Below are positions 1 through 6,740 of a DNA stretch of 9,006 nt, one piece after another. The stretch comes from Sinorhizobium sp. (GTDB taxonomy: Bacteria > Pseudomonadota > Alphaproteobacteria > Rhizobiales > Rhizobiaceae), in assembly GCA_031178305.1 (NCBI GenBank), contig JAPSJG010000128.1, positions 1 to 9,006 on the forward strand, given 5' to 3'. Below the pieces are notes generated by a model that was not told where the DNA came from, did not search any database, and was given only the letters and a program-made list of their open reading frames with translations. The translations under genes and the position numbers were made by a program. Positions within the stretch are counted from its first letter, which is position 1, and the number at the start of each line of letters is the position of its first letter.

Positions 1-1123
1 CGATCGAGTCATCCACGAGCACGACGCGCTTGCCGGCAATCATTGCTTTGTTGGCCGAATGTTTCAGCTTCACGCCGAAGGCGCGGATCTGCTGCGTCGG
101 CTCGATGAAGGTCCGTCCGACATAATGATTCCGGATGATGCCGTATTCGAAGGGAATGCCGCTCTGTTGTGCATAGCCGAGTGCGGCCGGTGTGCCGCCG
201 TCGGGGACAGGAACGACGACATCCGCCTCGACGGGCGCTTCACTGGCGAGATTGATGCCCATATTCTTGCGCGCCACATAGACGCTGCGACCGCCGACAA
301 CCGAATCGGGACGGGCGAAATAGACATACTCGAACAGGCAGAGCCGTTCAGGCCGCGGCGATTCCGGCTTGCGCGCGTCGATCGAAATCGAGCCGTCCGG
401 CTGGATCTCGCAAATGACGACTTCGCCGTTCTCGATATCACGGATGTACTTGGCCCCGATGATGTCGAGCGCACAGGTTTCCGAACAGAAGATCGGCTTG
501 CCGTCGAGTTCGCCCATGACGAGGGGGCGGATGCCTATCGGGTCGCGCGCGGCGATCAGCTTGGTTCGGGTCATTGCAAGCATCGAATAACCGCCTTCCA
601 TCTGGCGGATGGCATCGATGAATCGATCGGAGGAGGAGGTCTGCTTGGAGCGGGCGATGAGGTGAAGGACGACTTCGGTGTCAGAGGTCGACTGACAGAT
701 CGCGCCATCGGCAATCAACTGGCGGCGGAGCGTCAGGCCGTTGGTGAAATTGCCGTTATGGGCGATGGCGATGCCGCCGACTTCGAGTTCCGCAAAGAGC
801 GGCTGGACGTTGCGCAACGCCACCTCGCCGGTCGTCGAGTAGCGTGTATGCCCGATGGAAATATAGCCTGGGAGCTTCGCCAATGTTGCGGGATCGGTGT
901 AGTGGTCTCCGACGAGGCCCATGCGCTTTTCGGTGTAGAACTGCTTGCCGTCAAAGGTGACGATGCCGGCCGCTTCCTGTCCGCGATGCTGGAGCGCATG
1001 CAGGCCGAGCGCGGTCAGCGCGGCGGCGTCCGGATGCCCGAGAATACCGAAAACGCCGCACTCTTCGTGCAGCGTATCGCCGTCGAATTCGTCGTGGACT
1101 TCACTGGATCTGAGATCGGTCAT
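1..1123 (-). CDS. purF: Amidophosphoribosyltransferase PurF, C-terminus cut by window edge
   Basis: PurF catalyses the first committed step of purine synthesis: PRPP plus glutamine gives 5-phosphoribosylamine, in the cytoplasm. About 374 residues are present and the reading frame runs off the left edge. The N-terminus has a 21-residue stretch before Cys22 in the motif EECGVFGILG. This resembles the propeptide of Bacillus-type PurF, whose removal exposes the catalytic N-terminal Cys of the Ntn glutaminase domain. Other glutaminase landmarks are LHALQHRGQEAAG, IGHTRYSTTG and AIAHNGNFTNG. Cys262 in LCLFEYVYFARPDS lies about where the first iron-sulfur ligand of the Bacillus-type enzyme is expected; the remaining ligands would be outside the window. 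The visible end, VVLVDDSI (residues 367-374), is the start of the PRPP-binding signature of the phosphoribosyltransferase domain. The ATG start has a modest AAAGG-type ribosome site. It is transcribed from its own promoter, downstream of the cvpA terminator. Confidence 0.97.
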   Translation of the reverse strand, partial: MTDLRSSEVHDEFDGDTLHEECGVFGILGHPDAAALTALGLHALQHRGQEAAGIVTFDGKQFYTEKRMGLVGDHYTDPATLAKLPGYISIGHTRYSTTGEVALRNVQPLFAELEVGGIAIAHNGNFTNGLTLRRQLIADGAICQSTSDTEVVLHLIARSKQTSSSDRFIDAIRQMEGGYSMLAMTRTKLIAARDPIGIRPLVMGELDGKPIFCSETCALDIIGAKYIRDIENGEVVICEIQPDGSISIDARKPESPRPERLCLFEYVYFARPDSVVGGRSVYVARKNMGINLASEAPVEADVVVPVPDGGTPAALGYAQQSGIPFEYGIIRNHYVGRTFIEPTQQIRAFGVKLKHSANKAMIAGKRVVLVDDSI

Positions 1124-1153
1124 CGCAGTCTGCCTTTGCTCCGTGCCGTGCGC

Positions 1154-1182
1154 ATATCGTGATCGGGCCGCCAGGCGTCAAG
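1154..1182 (-). promoter_or_regulatory. Predicted housekeeping sigma promoter of purF
   Basis: Reading the minus strand, CTTGAC (1182-1177) and CGATAT (1159-1154) are separated by exactly 17 bases. The first matches the rhizobial -35 consensus CTTGAC at 6/6, the second matches the -10 consensus CTATAT at 5/6. Transcription would start near 1147, giving a leader of about 24 bases before the purF ATG. The site lies between the cvpA terminator and purF, where a separate purF promoter would be needed. Confidence 0.75.
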
Positions 1183-1223
1183 CGATCTTAGCCGAAAAGC
1201 CTGGCGAGGGTTATTCCAAATAG

Positions 1224-1248
1224 ACAAAGCCCGCACAGCGGGCTTTGT
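1224..1248 (-). terminator. Intrinsic terminator downstream of cvpA
   Basis: ACAAAGCCCGC (1224-1234) and GCGGGCTTTGT (1238-1248) form a perfect 11-bp GC-rich stem with a 3-base loop. On the minus strand the descending arm ends in CTTTGT followed by CTATTTGG, a weak U-rich tail. It begins 18 bases after the cvpA stop codon and lies before the purF promoter, so it most likely ends the radA/cvpA transcript. The tail is imperfect, so termination may be partial. Confidence 0.75.
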
Positions 1249-1266
1249 TGCAAACGTCCTCATATA

Positions 1267-1866
1267 TCAGCCGTTCGTCGCAGGCGCGTCGTCGGCAGGC
1301 GATTGTCCGGTGGCCGCCGGCGGGTTTTCACTCTCTCCCTCGCCCATCGCATCCTTGCCGCGCAAGCGATCGAGAATGGTGGCGTCCGCCTCTTCCGGCA
1401 GCAGCGCCACCAGCCTGTTGCCGAGATCGTCGAGCAGCGGCTTCGATTTCGCCTGGGTGACCCAGATCGGCTGCTGCTGCGGCGCAACCAGCCAGTTGAA
1501 GAACAGCAAGGCGACGACGACCAGAAGAATGCCGCGCGCGGCCCCGAAAAGGAAGCCGAGCGTGCGGTCGAGCGCACCGATGCGGCTGTCGATGATAAAA
1601 TCGGCGATCCGCATGGTGATGAACGAGATGATGATGAGTGCCACAAGGAAGATCACGGCGGCCGAGCCGATCATCGCGACCGTGTCGCTGCTGGTGTACT
1701 GCCTGGCGTAGGGCAAAAGGTGCGGAAAGAGAAAATAGGCGGCGGCGGCCGCACCCACCCAGCTCGCGACCGAAAGGACCTCACGCGAGAAACCGCGGAC
1801 CATGGCGAGGATGGCGGAAAACAGCGCGACGCCGAGAACGATACCGTCGAGAATTGTGATGGGCAT
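1267..1866 (-). CDS. cvpA: CvpA family inner membrane protein
   Basis: This 199-residue protein belongs to the CvpA/colicin V production family, named for an E. coli gene cotranscribed with purF. Its biochemical role is unsettled; members are linked to purine gene neighbourhoods and envelope stress tolerance. Four hydrophobic segments are visible, at about residues 5-23, 30-48, 63-87 and 103-127. The conserved family stretches RGFSREVLSVASWVGA (24-39) and DRTLGFLFGAARGILL (100-115) are both present. The C-terminal tail (about 128-199) is hydrophilic and rich in Ala, Pro, Asp and Glu, as usual in alphaproteobacterial members. The ATG is preceded by AAGGA at good spacing. It follows radA by 113 bases and precedes purF, reproducing the cvpA-purF order known from E. 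coli, but here a terminator and a purF promoter lie between them. Confidence 0.92.
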   Translation of the reverse strand: MPITILDGIVLGVALFSAILAMVRGFSREVLSVASWVGAAAAAYFLFPHLLPYARQYTSSDTVAMIGSAAVIFLVALIIISFITMRIADFIIDSRIGALDRTLGFLFGAARGILLVVVALLFFNWLVAPQQQPIWVTQAKSKPLLDDLGNRLVALLPEEADATILDRLRGKDAMGEGESENPPAATGQSPADDAPATNG

Positions 1867-1979
1867 GTTGTCCTTACTCCGACCCCGTCTTCAATCGGGT
1901 CATACCAAGCTTATCCGCCACCGGCCGCGAGTGCACGCGCTCGAAAGTCCTATCCACTGCCGATCACGCGGTCGATGCG

Positions 1980-3383
1980 TCAGTCCGCCTCGTCGGCTTG
2001 CTGAAGTGCCCGCCGCGATCCGGCGATGCGCGCCACCAGGTCCGGCAGGCTTTCCATCTCGCTCCACCGGCCATTGCCGCTTCTGGGCAGCTCGGTCGAT
2101 GCGAACGGCAACACGGCCTGGGAGAAACCGAGCTTTTCGGCTTCTTTAAGACGTTGAGCGGTATGCGCAACCGGCCGGACGGCACCCGACAAGCTGACCT
2201 CGCCGAAATAGACGCAATCTGCCGGAAGGGCAAGCCCGGCGAGTGACGAAACCAGCGCGGAAGCGACAGCGAGATCGGCGGCCGGCTCGGAGATGCGATA
2301 GCCGCCGGCAACGTTCAGATAGACGTCGTGCTGACCGAGCCGGACGCCGCAATGAGCCTCCAGCACGGCGAGGATCATCGAGAGCCGCGCGGAATCCCAG
2401 CCGACGACCGCGCGGCGCGGCGTGCCGAGCGACGTCGGCGCGACCAGCGCCTGCACCTCCACGAGCAGCGGCCGAGTTCCCTCCATGCCGGCGAAGACCG
2501 CCGCGCCCGGCGACTTCTCGTTGCGTTCCCCGAGAAAGAGCTCCGACGGATTGGCGACCTCGCGCAAGCCTCTATCCGACATCTCGAAGACGCCGATCTC
2601 GTCGGTCGCGCCGAAGCGGTTTTTCACCGTTCGCAAGATGCGGTAGTGGTGGCCGCGATCGCCCTCGAAGTAAAGAACGGCGTCGACCATGTGTTCGACG
2701 ACGCGCGGGCCGGCGATCTGCCCTTCCTTGGTGACATGGCCGACGAGCACGACCGCCGTGCCGGTCTGCTTGGCGAAGCGGATCATCGCCTGCACGCCGG
2801 TGCGCACCTGCGTCACCGTGCCCGGTGCGGAATCGATCGTATCGCTCCAGAGCGTCTGGATCGAATCGATGATCACGAGGTCGGGCCGCTTGCCTTCGGA
2901 AAGAGTTGCGAGGATGTCCTCGACATTGGTCTCGGCCGCAAGCAGCACATCGCAGTCGGCGGCGCCGAGCCGTTGGGCGCGCAGCCGCACCTGGGCGACC
3001 GCTTCTTCACCCGACACATAGATAACCCGATGCTTTCGGCGGGAAAGGGCGGCCGCCGCCTGCATCAGCACCGTCGACTTGCCAATGCCGGGATCGCCGC
3101 CGACGAGCAGCGCCGAACCGCGCACGAAGCCGCCGCCGGTCACGCGGTCGAGCTCGGAGATACCCGTCTCGATGCGCGGAGCATCCTCGATCTCGCCGGA
3201 AAGCGTCGTCAGCGCCACGGGGCGACCCTTCTTCGGCGTCCGCGTCGGGCCGCCGCCGATGCCGCCCGTCGGATCTTCCTCGATGATCGTGTTCCATTCG
3301 CCGCAGCCGTCGCACTTTCCCGCCCAGCGGGAGTGGACTGTGCCGCAATTCTGGCAGACGAACTGGGTGCGGGCTTTCGCCAT
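1980..3383 (-). CDS. radA: DNA repair protein RadA (Sms)
   Basis: RadA is a RecA-like, DnaB-like ATPase that promotes branch migration and processing of recombination intermediates. The 467-residue product shows the full family architecture. A four-cysteine zinc finger (Cys10, Cys13, Cys24, Cys27 in VCQNCG and KCDGCGEW) is followed by Walker A GDPGIGKS (96-103) and Walker B LVIIDS (Asp173). The RadA-specific KNRFG motif is at 254-258, and a C-terminal Lon-protease-like domain includes the stretch DVYLNVAGGYRISEPAADLAVA. The start at 3383 (MAKARTQFVC) is chosen because family members begin a few residues before the zinc finger. The reading frame stays open upstream to a codon at 3545, but that would overlap alr and add 54 residues with no family support; an in-frame ATG at 3404 is also possible. 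No strong Shine-Dalgarno precedes any of these starts. It lies 121 bases after alr and 113 before cvpA. Confidence 0.96.
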   Translation of the reverse strand: MAKARTQFVCQNCGTVHSRWAGKCDGCGEWNTIIEEDPTGGIGGGPTRTPKKGRPVALTTLSGEIEDAPRIETGISELDRVTGGGFVRGSALLVGGDPGIGKSTVLMQAAAALSRRKHRVIYVSGEEAVAQVRLRAQRLGAADCDVLLAAETNVEDILATLSEGKRPDLVIIDSIQTLWSDTIDSAPGTVTQVRTGVQAMIRFAKQTGTAVVLVGHVTKEGQIAGPRVVEHMVDAVLYFEGDRGHHYRILRTVKNRFGATDEIGVFEMSDRGLREVANPSELFLGERNEKSPGAAVFAGMEGTRPLLVEVQALVAPTSLGTPRRAVVGWDSARLSMILAVLEAHCGVRLGQHDVYLNVAGGYRISEPAADLAVASALVSSLAGLALPADCVYFGEVSLSGAVRPVAHTAQRLKEAEKLGFSQAVLPFASTELPRSGNGRWSEMESLPDLVARIAGSRRALQQADEAD

Positions 3384-3455
3384 TTCGGAAATCGCTTTCG
3401 GCATATTGGGAGGGCCAAGTCTCGACTCAGGCCCCAGAATCACCTCTCGACGCTC

Positions 3456-3484
3456 ACATAATGACGCGAAACGCCGCTTTGAAG
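3456..3484 (-). promoter_or_regulatory. Possible radA promoter (weak)
   Basis: In the 121-base alr-radA gap, the minus strand reads CTTCAA (3484-3479), 17 bases, then TTATGT (3461-3456). Each hexamer matches the rhizobial consensus (CTTGAC and CTATAT) at 4 of 6 positions with ideal spacing. Transcription would start about 65 bases before the radA ATG. No terminator is visible after alr, so radA may instead, or also, be read through from alr. Confidence 0.3.
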
Positions 3485-3504
3485 CATGGAATTCGGTCAG
3501 CGAT

Positions 3505-4644
3505 TCAGGCGCCGCCGATGTAGTTTCGGCAATAACGGCGCCCAAGGCTCGTTAGCAGCTCGTAGCCGATGGTGCCGCCGGCGCGCGCAACATCGTCGAT
3601 CGCGACGTTGCGGCCGAAGAGCTCGATATAGTCGCCGGCGCGAACAGCCTTTTCCGGCAGTTCGGTGACGTCGAAAAGGCTCAGGTCCATGGTCACCCGG
3701 CCGACATGTGGCACCATTCTCCCATACAGGAAACCCTGGGCGCCCGATGGCCTTGCCTGCCGGAGCATAACGCCACCGCCCGAAACCGAACGGTGATAAC
3801 CGTCGGCATAGCCGATTGCGACGGTGGCGATGCGGCTCTCGCGGGTGAACCGCACTGAGGCGCCATAGCTCGCCGTCCCGCCGGCGGGAACCGTGCGCAC
3901 CTGGAGGATGCGTGCTTCCGCAGTCACGACGGGCTTCATCGGGTTGACGGCCCCGCTCACCGCCTCTCCGCCATAGACCGCGATGCCGGGCCGCGTCAGA
4001 TCGAAGTGATAGTCTTCACCGAGGAAGACGCCGCCGGAATTGGCGAGACTGGCGGGAATGCCATCGAAGGCGGCCGTCACTTCCCCGAAGCGTTGAAGCT
4101 GATAGAGGTTCATCGAATGCTTGGGATCGTCTCCGCAGGCGAGATGGCTCATCACCAGCACGGGCGAGAAGCTTGCGGGCCGCGCTGGATCCGAGGCAAG
4201 CGCGAGAGCCTCTTCGACGGAGAGGCCGAGACGGTTCATGCCGGTATCGACATGCAGCACGCAAGGGTGGTCGCCCCGCTCGGAGAGCGCTGCCATGAAG
4301 ACCGCAAGCTGTTCCTCGGAATTGATGATCGGCACCAGGTCATTGGTGAAGAACAGCTCCTCATTGCCCGGCCACATGCCGGCCAGAACATAGATGCGTG
4401 CATCCGGGATGAGTGGGCGAAGCTCGGCGCCTTCCTCGACGCTGGCGACGAAGAAATCACGCGCGCCGGCGGCGTAGAGTGTGGGCGCGGCCTCGGTCAC
4501 GCCAATCCCGTAGGCATCAGCCTTCAGCACCGCGGCGGCGCGCGCCTTGCCCGAGAGCTCGTTCATTCTCCGCCAATTGTCGGCAAGCGCGCAAAGGTCG
4601 ATGGTGAGCCGGTTGGAGGCGGCGAGAAATTCGGGGCTGGGCAT
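3505..4644 (-). CDS. alr: Alanine racemase
   Basis: Alr is a cytoplasmic pyridoxal-phosphate enzyme that interconverts L- and D-alanine, supplying D-alanine for peptidoglycan. The 379-residue length is typical of the family. The PLP-binding lysine is Lys41 in AAVLKADAYGIG (37-48). The second catalytic base is Tyr260 in SYGAS. Other family motifs are HVDTGMNRLGL (131-141), MSHLACGDDP (165-174), LTRPGIAVYGG (216-226) and GRVTMD (315-320). The ATG at 4644 is chosen because it fits the family N-terminus and has AAGGAG ten bases upstream. The frame is open to 4758, but the extra 38 residues are Cys/Arg-rich and unlike the family. It is divergent from araC with 131 bases between them. Whether this copy is biosynthetic or a catabolic paralogue (dadX type) cannot be decided fully, but no D-amino acid dehydrogenase lies beside it. 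Confidence 0.96.
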   Translation of the reverse strand: MPSPEFLAASNRLTIDLCALADNWRRMNELSGKARAAAVLKADAYGIGVTEAAPTLYAAGARDFFVASVEEGAELRPLIPDARIYVLAGMWPGNEELFFTNDLVPIINSEEQLAVFMAALSERGDHPCVLHVDTGMNRLGLSVEEALALASDPARPASFSPVLVMSHLACGDDPKHSMNLYQLQRFGEVTAAFDGIPASLANSGGVFLGEDYHFDLTRPGIAVYGGEAVSGAVNPMKPVVTAEARILQVRTVPAGGTASYGASVRFTRESRIATVAIGYADGYHRSVSGGGVMLRQARPSGAQGFLYGRMVPHVGRVTMDLSLFDVTELPEKAVRAGDYIELFGRNVAIDDVARAGGTIGYELLTSLGRRYCRNYIGGA

Positions 4645-4660
4645 AAGGGAGGCTCTCCTT
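4645..4660 (-). promoter_or_regulatory. alr ribosome binding site with possible hairpin
   Basis: On the minus strand the 16 bases before the alr ATG read AAGGAGAGCCTCCCTT. AAGGAG (4660-4655) is a strong Shine-Dalgarno sequence at 10-base spacing, which decides the start at 4644. The GGAG core can pair with the CTCC just before the start codon (4651-4648) over a 3-base loop, so the site could be partly masked in the mRNA. The stem is only 4 bp, so this is a weak inference. Confidence 0.5.
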
Positions 4661-4703
4661 GGGCGACACCGAAGCAATACATGCAAGCGCTGTGAGCCGC
4701 AAA

Positions 4704-4740
4704 CAGCTTCGTTCAGGCAAACGGGCGAGCACTTTTGTAC
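4704..4740 (+). promoter_or_regulatory. Candidate araC promoter with AraC operator-like motif
   Basis: CAGCTTCGTTCA (4704-4715) is followed after 19 bases by TTGTAC (4735-4740), a weak -10-like hexamer. The same arrangement occurs upstream of azlC: CACTTTCGTTCA, 19 bases, TTATAT. A CGGGCG also follows the motif in both places. Transcription would start near 4747, about 29 bases before the araC ATG. The layout, with a conserved element where the -35 should be and no good -35, is what an AraC-activated promoter looks like. Autoregulation is an inference. Confidence 0.4.
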
Positions 4741-4775
4741 AAGACGGGCCGCCTCCACGCCGGTAGGATTGGTCG

Positions 4776-5633
4776 ATGCATACGATTTCCCAGGAAGAGG
4801 CCACCGGGGCCGTGCCGCTCGAGGGAGCCGAGCGGGCCTGCTTCTGGCGGGATGCCCGGTTCAGGGGCATGGAGTGCCTAAGCGCCACCTTCTTCACTCA
4901 TGAATTCGCGCCGCACGCGCACGACACGTTCAGCATCGGCGCCATCGAGGCGGGCTCGCAGATCAGCACCATCAAGGGCGAGCGCTCGCAAACGGGCCCG
5001 GGCGACTTCTATCTCATCAACCCCGATGAAGTGCATGACGGCCATCCGGGAAATGACGGCTATCGCTATCGGATGATCTACCCGTCGGTGGAACTCTTCA
5101 TCGAGGTTTTGGAGGATGTCACCGGCCGACCGTTCCACGGGACGCCCTGCTTCTCCCGACAATGGCTGACGGACCCGGAACTCGCGGTCGCCTTCCGCCG
5201 GGCGCATCAGACGCTTGAAGGCAACACGGGAACGCTGGAGGCGGATGAAGGCATGTTCAGCTTCCTGGCGACGCTGTTCCAGCGGCATGGCAGCGCCATC
5301 ATCGCTCCGCTCGGAATGCGCGAGAGCTCGGCCGTGCATCGCGCCCGGGACTACCTCATCGAAAGCTATTCGCGTGACATCAGCCTCGACGAACTTGCCA
5401 AGGTGGCAGGCCTCAGCCGGGCGCACCTGATCCGCGCGTTCCGCAAGGAATTTCATATAACCCCGCACGCTTTCCTCACCGACAAGCGCGTGAGGGAGGC
5501 GCGAATCCTGCTGCGCCGCGGCTGGTCGGCGGCCGAAACCGCCTATCATTGCGGTTTTGCCGATCAGGCGCATTTCACCCGTCACTTCAAGGCGCGCACC
5601 GGCGTCACGCCGGGGGCGTTTCGCGCCGGCTGA
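4776..5633 (+). CDS. AraC-family transcriptional regulator, probable controller of azlCD
   Basis: This 285-residue protein has the two-domain AraC layout. The N-terminal half is a cupin-like effector-binding domain, with the landmarks FAPHAHDTFSIGAIEAG (44-60) and PGDFYLINPDEVHDGHP. The C-terminal part (about 190-283) carries two helix-turn-helix units: LDELAKVAGLSRAHLIRAFRKE (204-225) and a second around 250-276 containing GFADQAHFTRHFK. The ATG is preceded by AGGA at 7-base spacing. It is divergent from alr and lies 72 bases upstream of azlC on the same strand. AraC-type regulators are commonly found beside azlCD-type exporters, so control of azlCD by an amino acid effector is the likely role. 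The ligand cannot be read from sequence. No signal peptide or membrane segment is apparent, as expected of a cytoplasmic DNA-binding protein. Confidence 0.9.
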   Translation: MHTISQEEATGAVPLEGAERACFWRDARFRGMECLSATFFTHEFAPHAHDTFSIGAIEAGSQISTIKGERSQTGPGDFYLINPDEVHDGHPGNDGYRYRMIYPSVELFIEVLEDVTGRPFHGTPCFSRQWLTDPELAVAFRRAHQTLEGNTGTLEADEGMFSFLATLFQRHGSAIIAPLGMRESSAVHRARDYLIESYSRDISLDELAKVAGLSRAHLIRAFRKEFHITPHAFLTDKRVREARILLRRGWSAAETAYHCGFADQAHFTRHFKARTGVTPGAFRAG

Positions 5634-5634
5634 T

Positions 5635-5671
5635 CACTTTCGTTCAAGACCGGGCGCTTTGATCCTTATAT
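5635..5671 (+). promoter_or_regulatory. Candidate azlCD promoter with AraC operator-like motif
   Basis: CACTTTCGTTCA (5635-5646) is followed after 19 bases by TTATAT (5666-5671), which matches the rhizobial -10 CTATAT at 5 of 6. No good -35 hexamer is present; the motif overlaps the place where it should be, as at class II activator promoters. Start of transcription would be near 5678, about 28 bases before the azlC ATG. The element lies in the 72-base araC-azlC gap and mirrors the one upstream of araC. Confidence 0.45.
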
Positions 5672-5705
5672 GAGCCCTGCATGACCAACGACGGAGATCG
5701 TGGAC

Positions 5706-6407
5706 ATGAAAAGGGCGGAAATACTTGACGAATTTGCCGGCGGCATGAGGGCGATGGCGCCGCTCACCGTCGCCGTGATGCCGATCGGACTGGTCTTCGG
5801 CGCGCTTGCCGCGGCCAACGGCCTGAGCAGCCTGGAAGTGACCCTGATGAGCGCACTCGTCTTTGCCGGCGGTTCGCAATTCGTGGCCATGGACATCTGG
5901 GCGCATCCGGCCTCGTGGGGCGCGCTCGCCTTTTCGGCCCTGCTCGTCAACATCCGCCACGTGCTGATGAGCGCCTCGATCGGCACCAAAATGCCGGCCT
6001 TCTCGATTCCGGCGAAATACGCCGCGATGCTGCTGCTGGCCGACGAAATCTGGGCGATGGCGGAGCTTCGCGCCGAACGGACGCAGTTGACACCCGCCTG
6101 GTATGCGGGCCTTGCGATACCCTTCTATTGCATCTGGGTTCTGGCGAGCCTGGCCGGCTCGATCGCCGGCACCCTCCTGGGCGATCCGACTACGGTCGGT
6201 CTCGATTTCGCCTTTCCGGCGGTTTTCACCGTTCTGGTGATGGGCTTCTGGAAGGGCCGTGAGACCGGCGCAGTGCTCGCCGCCAGCGCGGCGGCGGCGG
6301 TGTTCGCACACCAGCTCCTGCCGGGCGTCTGGTACATTGCGGCCGGTGCTGCCGCGGGTGTCGTCGCGACCCTCTTTATGGGTCGCCGCCGGGAGGTCTG
6401 CGCATGA
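5706..6407 (+). CDS. azlC: AzlC family branched-chain amino acid exporter, large subunit
   Basis: AzlC proteins (YgaZ in E. coli, BrnF in Corynebacterium) form the large subunit of a two-component inner membrane exporter for branched-chain amino acids and, in some bacteria, methionine. The 233-residue product is strongly hydrophobic with about five or six membrane segments. It carries the family motifs MPIGLVFGALAAANGLS near the N-terminus, ALVFAGGSQFVAMD, and LLVNIRHVLMSASI. The ATG at 5706 is preferred because GGAG lies 9 bases upstream; an in-frame GTG at 5700 would be only 3 bases from that site. Its stop codon overlaps the azlD start by 4 bases (ATGA), indicating translational coupling and a two-subunit complex. 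A candidate promoter with an AraC-type element precedes it. Exact substrates are not determined by sequence. Confidence 0.92.
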   Translation: MKRAEILDEFAGGMRAMAPLTVAVMPIGLVFGALAAANGLSSLEVTLMSALVFAGGSQFVAMDIWAHPASWGALAFSALLVNIRHVLMSASIGTKMPAFSIPAKYAAMLLLADEIWAMAELRAERTQLTPAWYAGLAIPFYCIWVLASLAGSIAGTLLGDPTTVGLDFAFPAVFTVLVMGFWKGRETGAVLAASAAAAVFAHQLLPGVWYIAAGAAAGVVATLFMGRRREVCA

Positions 6408-6709
6408 CGCTCGATCCGAACACGTTTCTTGCGATCGTCGCCATGGCCGCTGCCACGGTGCTGACCCGTGTCGCCGGCCTCGTTCTCATCCGCTTCGTCG
6501 CCATCGGCCCACAGCAGAAGCGTGCCCTCGAGGCCATTCCGCCCGCCGTGCTGATGGCCGTCATCGCTCCGACGGCACTTGTCACAGGACCGGCCGAAAC
6601 GCTCGCCACCGTCGCGACCGCGATCGCGGCAATGCGGCTGCCGCTCCTTGCGGCCGTTGCGATCGGTGTTTTTGTGGTGGCCGTCGGCAGGGCGGTGGTC
6701 GGGGCGTGA
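6404..6709 (+). CDS. azlD: AzlD family branched-chain amino acid exporter, small subunit
   Basis: AzlD (YgaH in E. coli, BrnE in Corynebacterium) is the small membrane partner required by AzlC. At 101 residues it has the usual family size, with about three or four hydrophobic segments covering most of the chain. Family features visible are the early VLTRVAGLVLIRF (19-31) and ALEAIPPAVLMAVIAPTAL, resembling the TRxxP and P-A-V-L-x-A-xx-P patterns of the group. It starts inside the azlC stop codon (ATGA overlap) and is therefore translated with azlC. It is the last gene of the plus-strand cassette. The inverted-repeat element that follows probably ends its transcript. Confidence 0.9.
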   Translation: MTLDPNTFLAIVAMAAATVLTRVAGLVLIRFVAIGPQQKRALEAIPPAVLMAVIAPTALVTGPAETLATVATAIAAMRLPLLAAVAIGVFVVAVGRAVVGA

Positions 6710-6740
6710 CTGTCGCTGTTTGCGCGTTGCGGCTCGGCGG

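Noticed and set aside
59..1162. Long plus-strand open frame (367 codons) opposite purF
   Set aside because: It lies antisense to the clear PurF frame, has no recognisable family and low-complexity charged composition. GC-rich codon bias on the true strand routinely opens such frames.
2328..3461. Plus-strand open frame of 377 codons opposite radA
   Set aside because: It is the shadow of RadA, whose zinc finger, Walker motifs and KNRFG are unmistakable on the other strand. The frame is rich in Arg, Asp and His with no domain.
4878..5585. Minus-strand open frame of 235 codons opposite araC
   Set aside because: Antisense to the AraC regulator, no known family, and no credible ribosome site considered necessary to explain it.
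5634..6311. Minus-strand open frame of 225 codons opposite azlC
   Set aside because: Antisense shadow of AzlC; composition is Arg/His/Gly-rich without domain signature.
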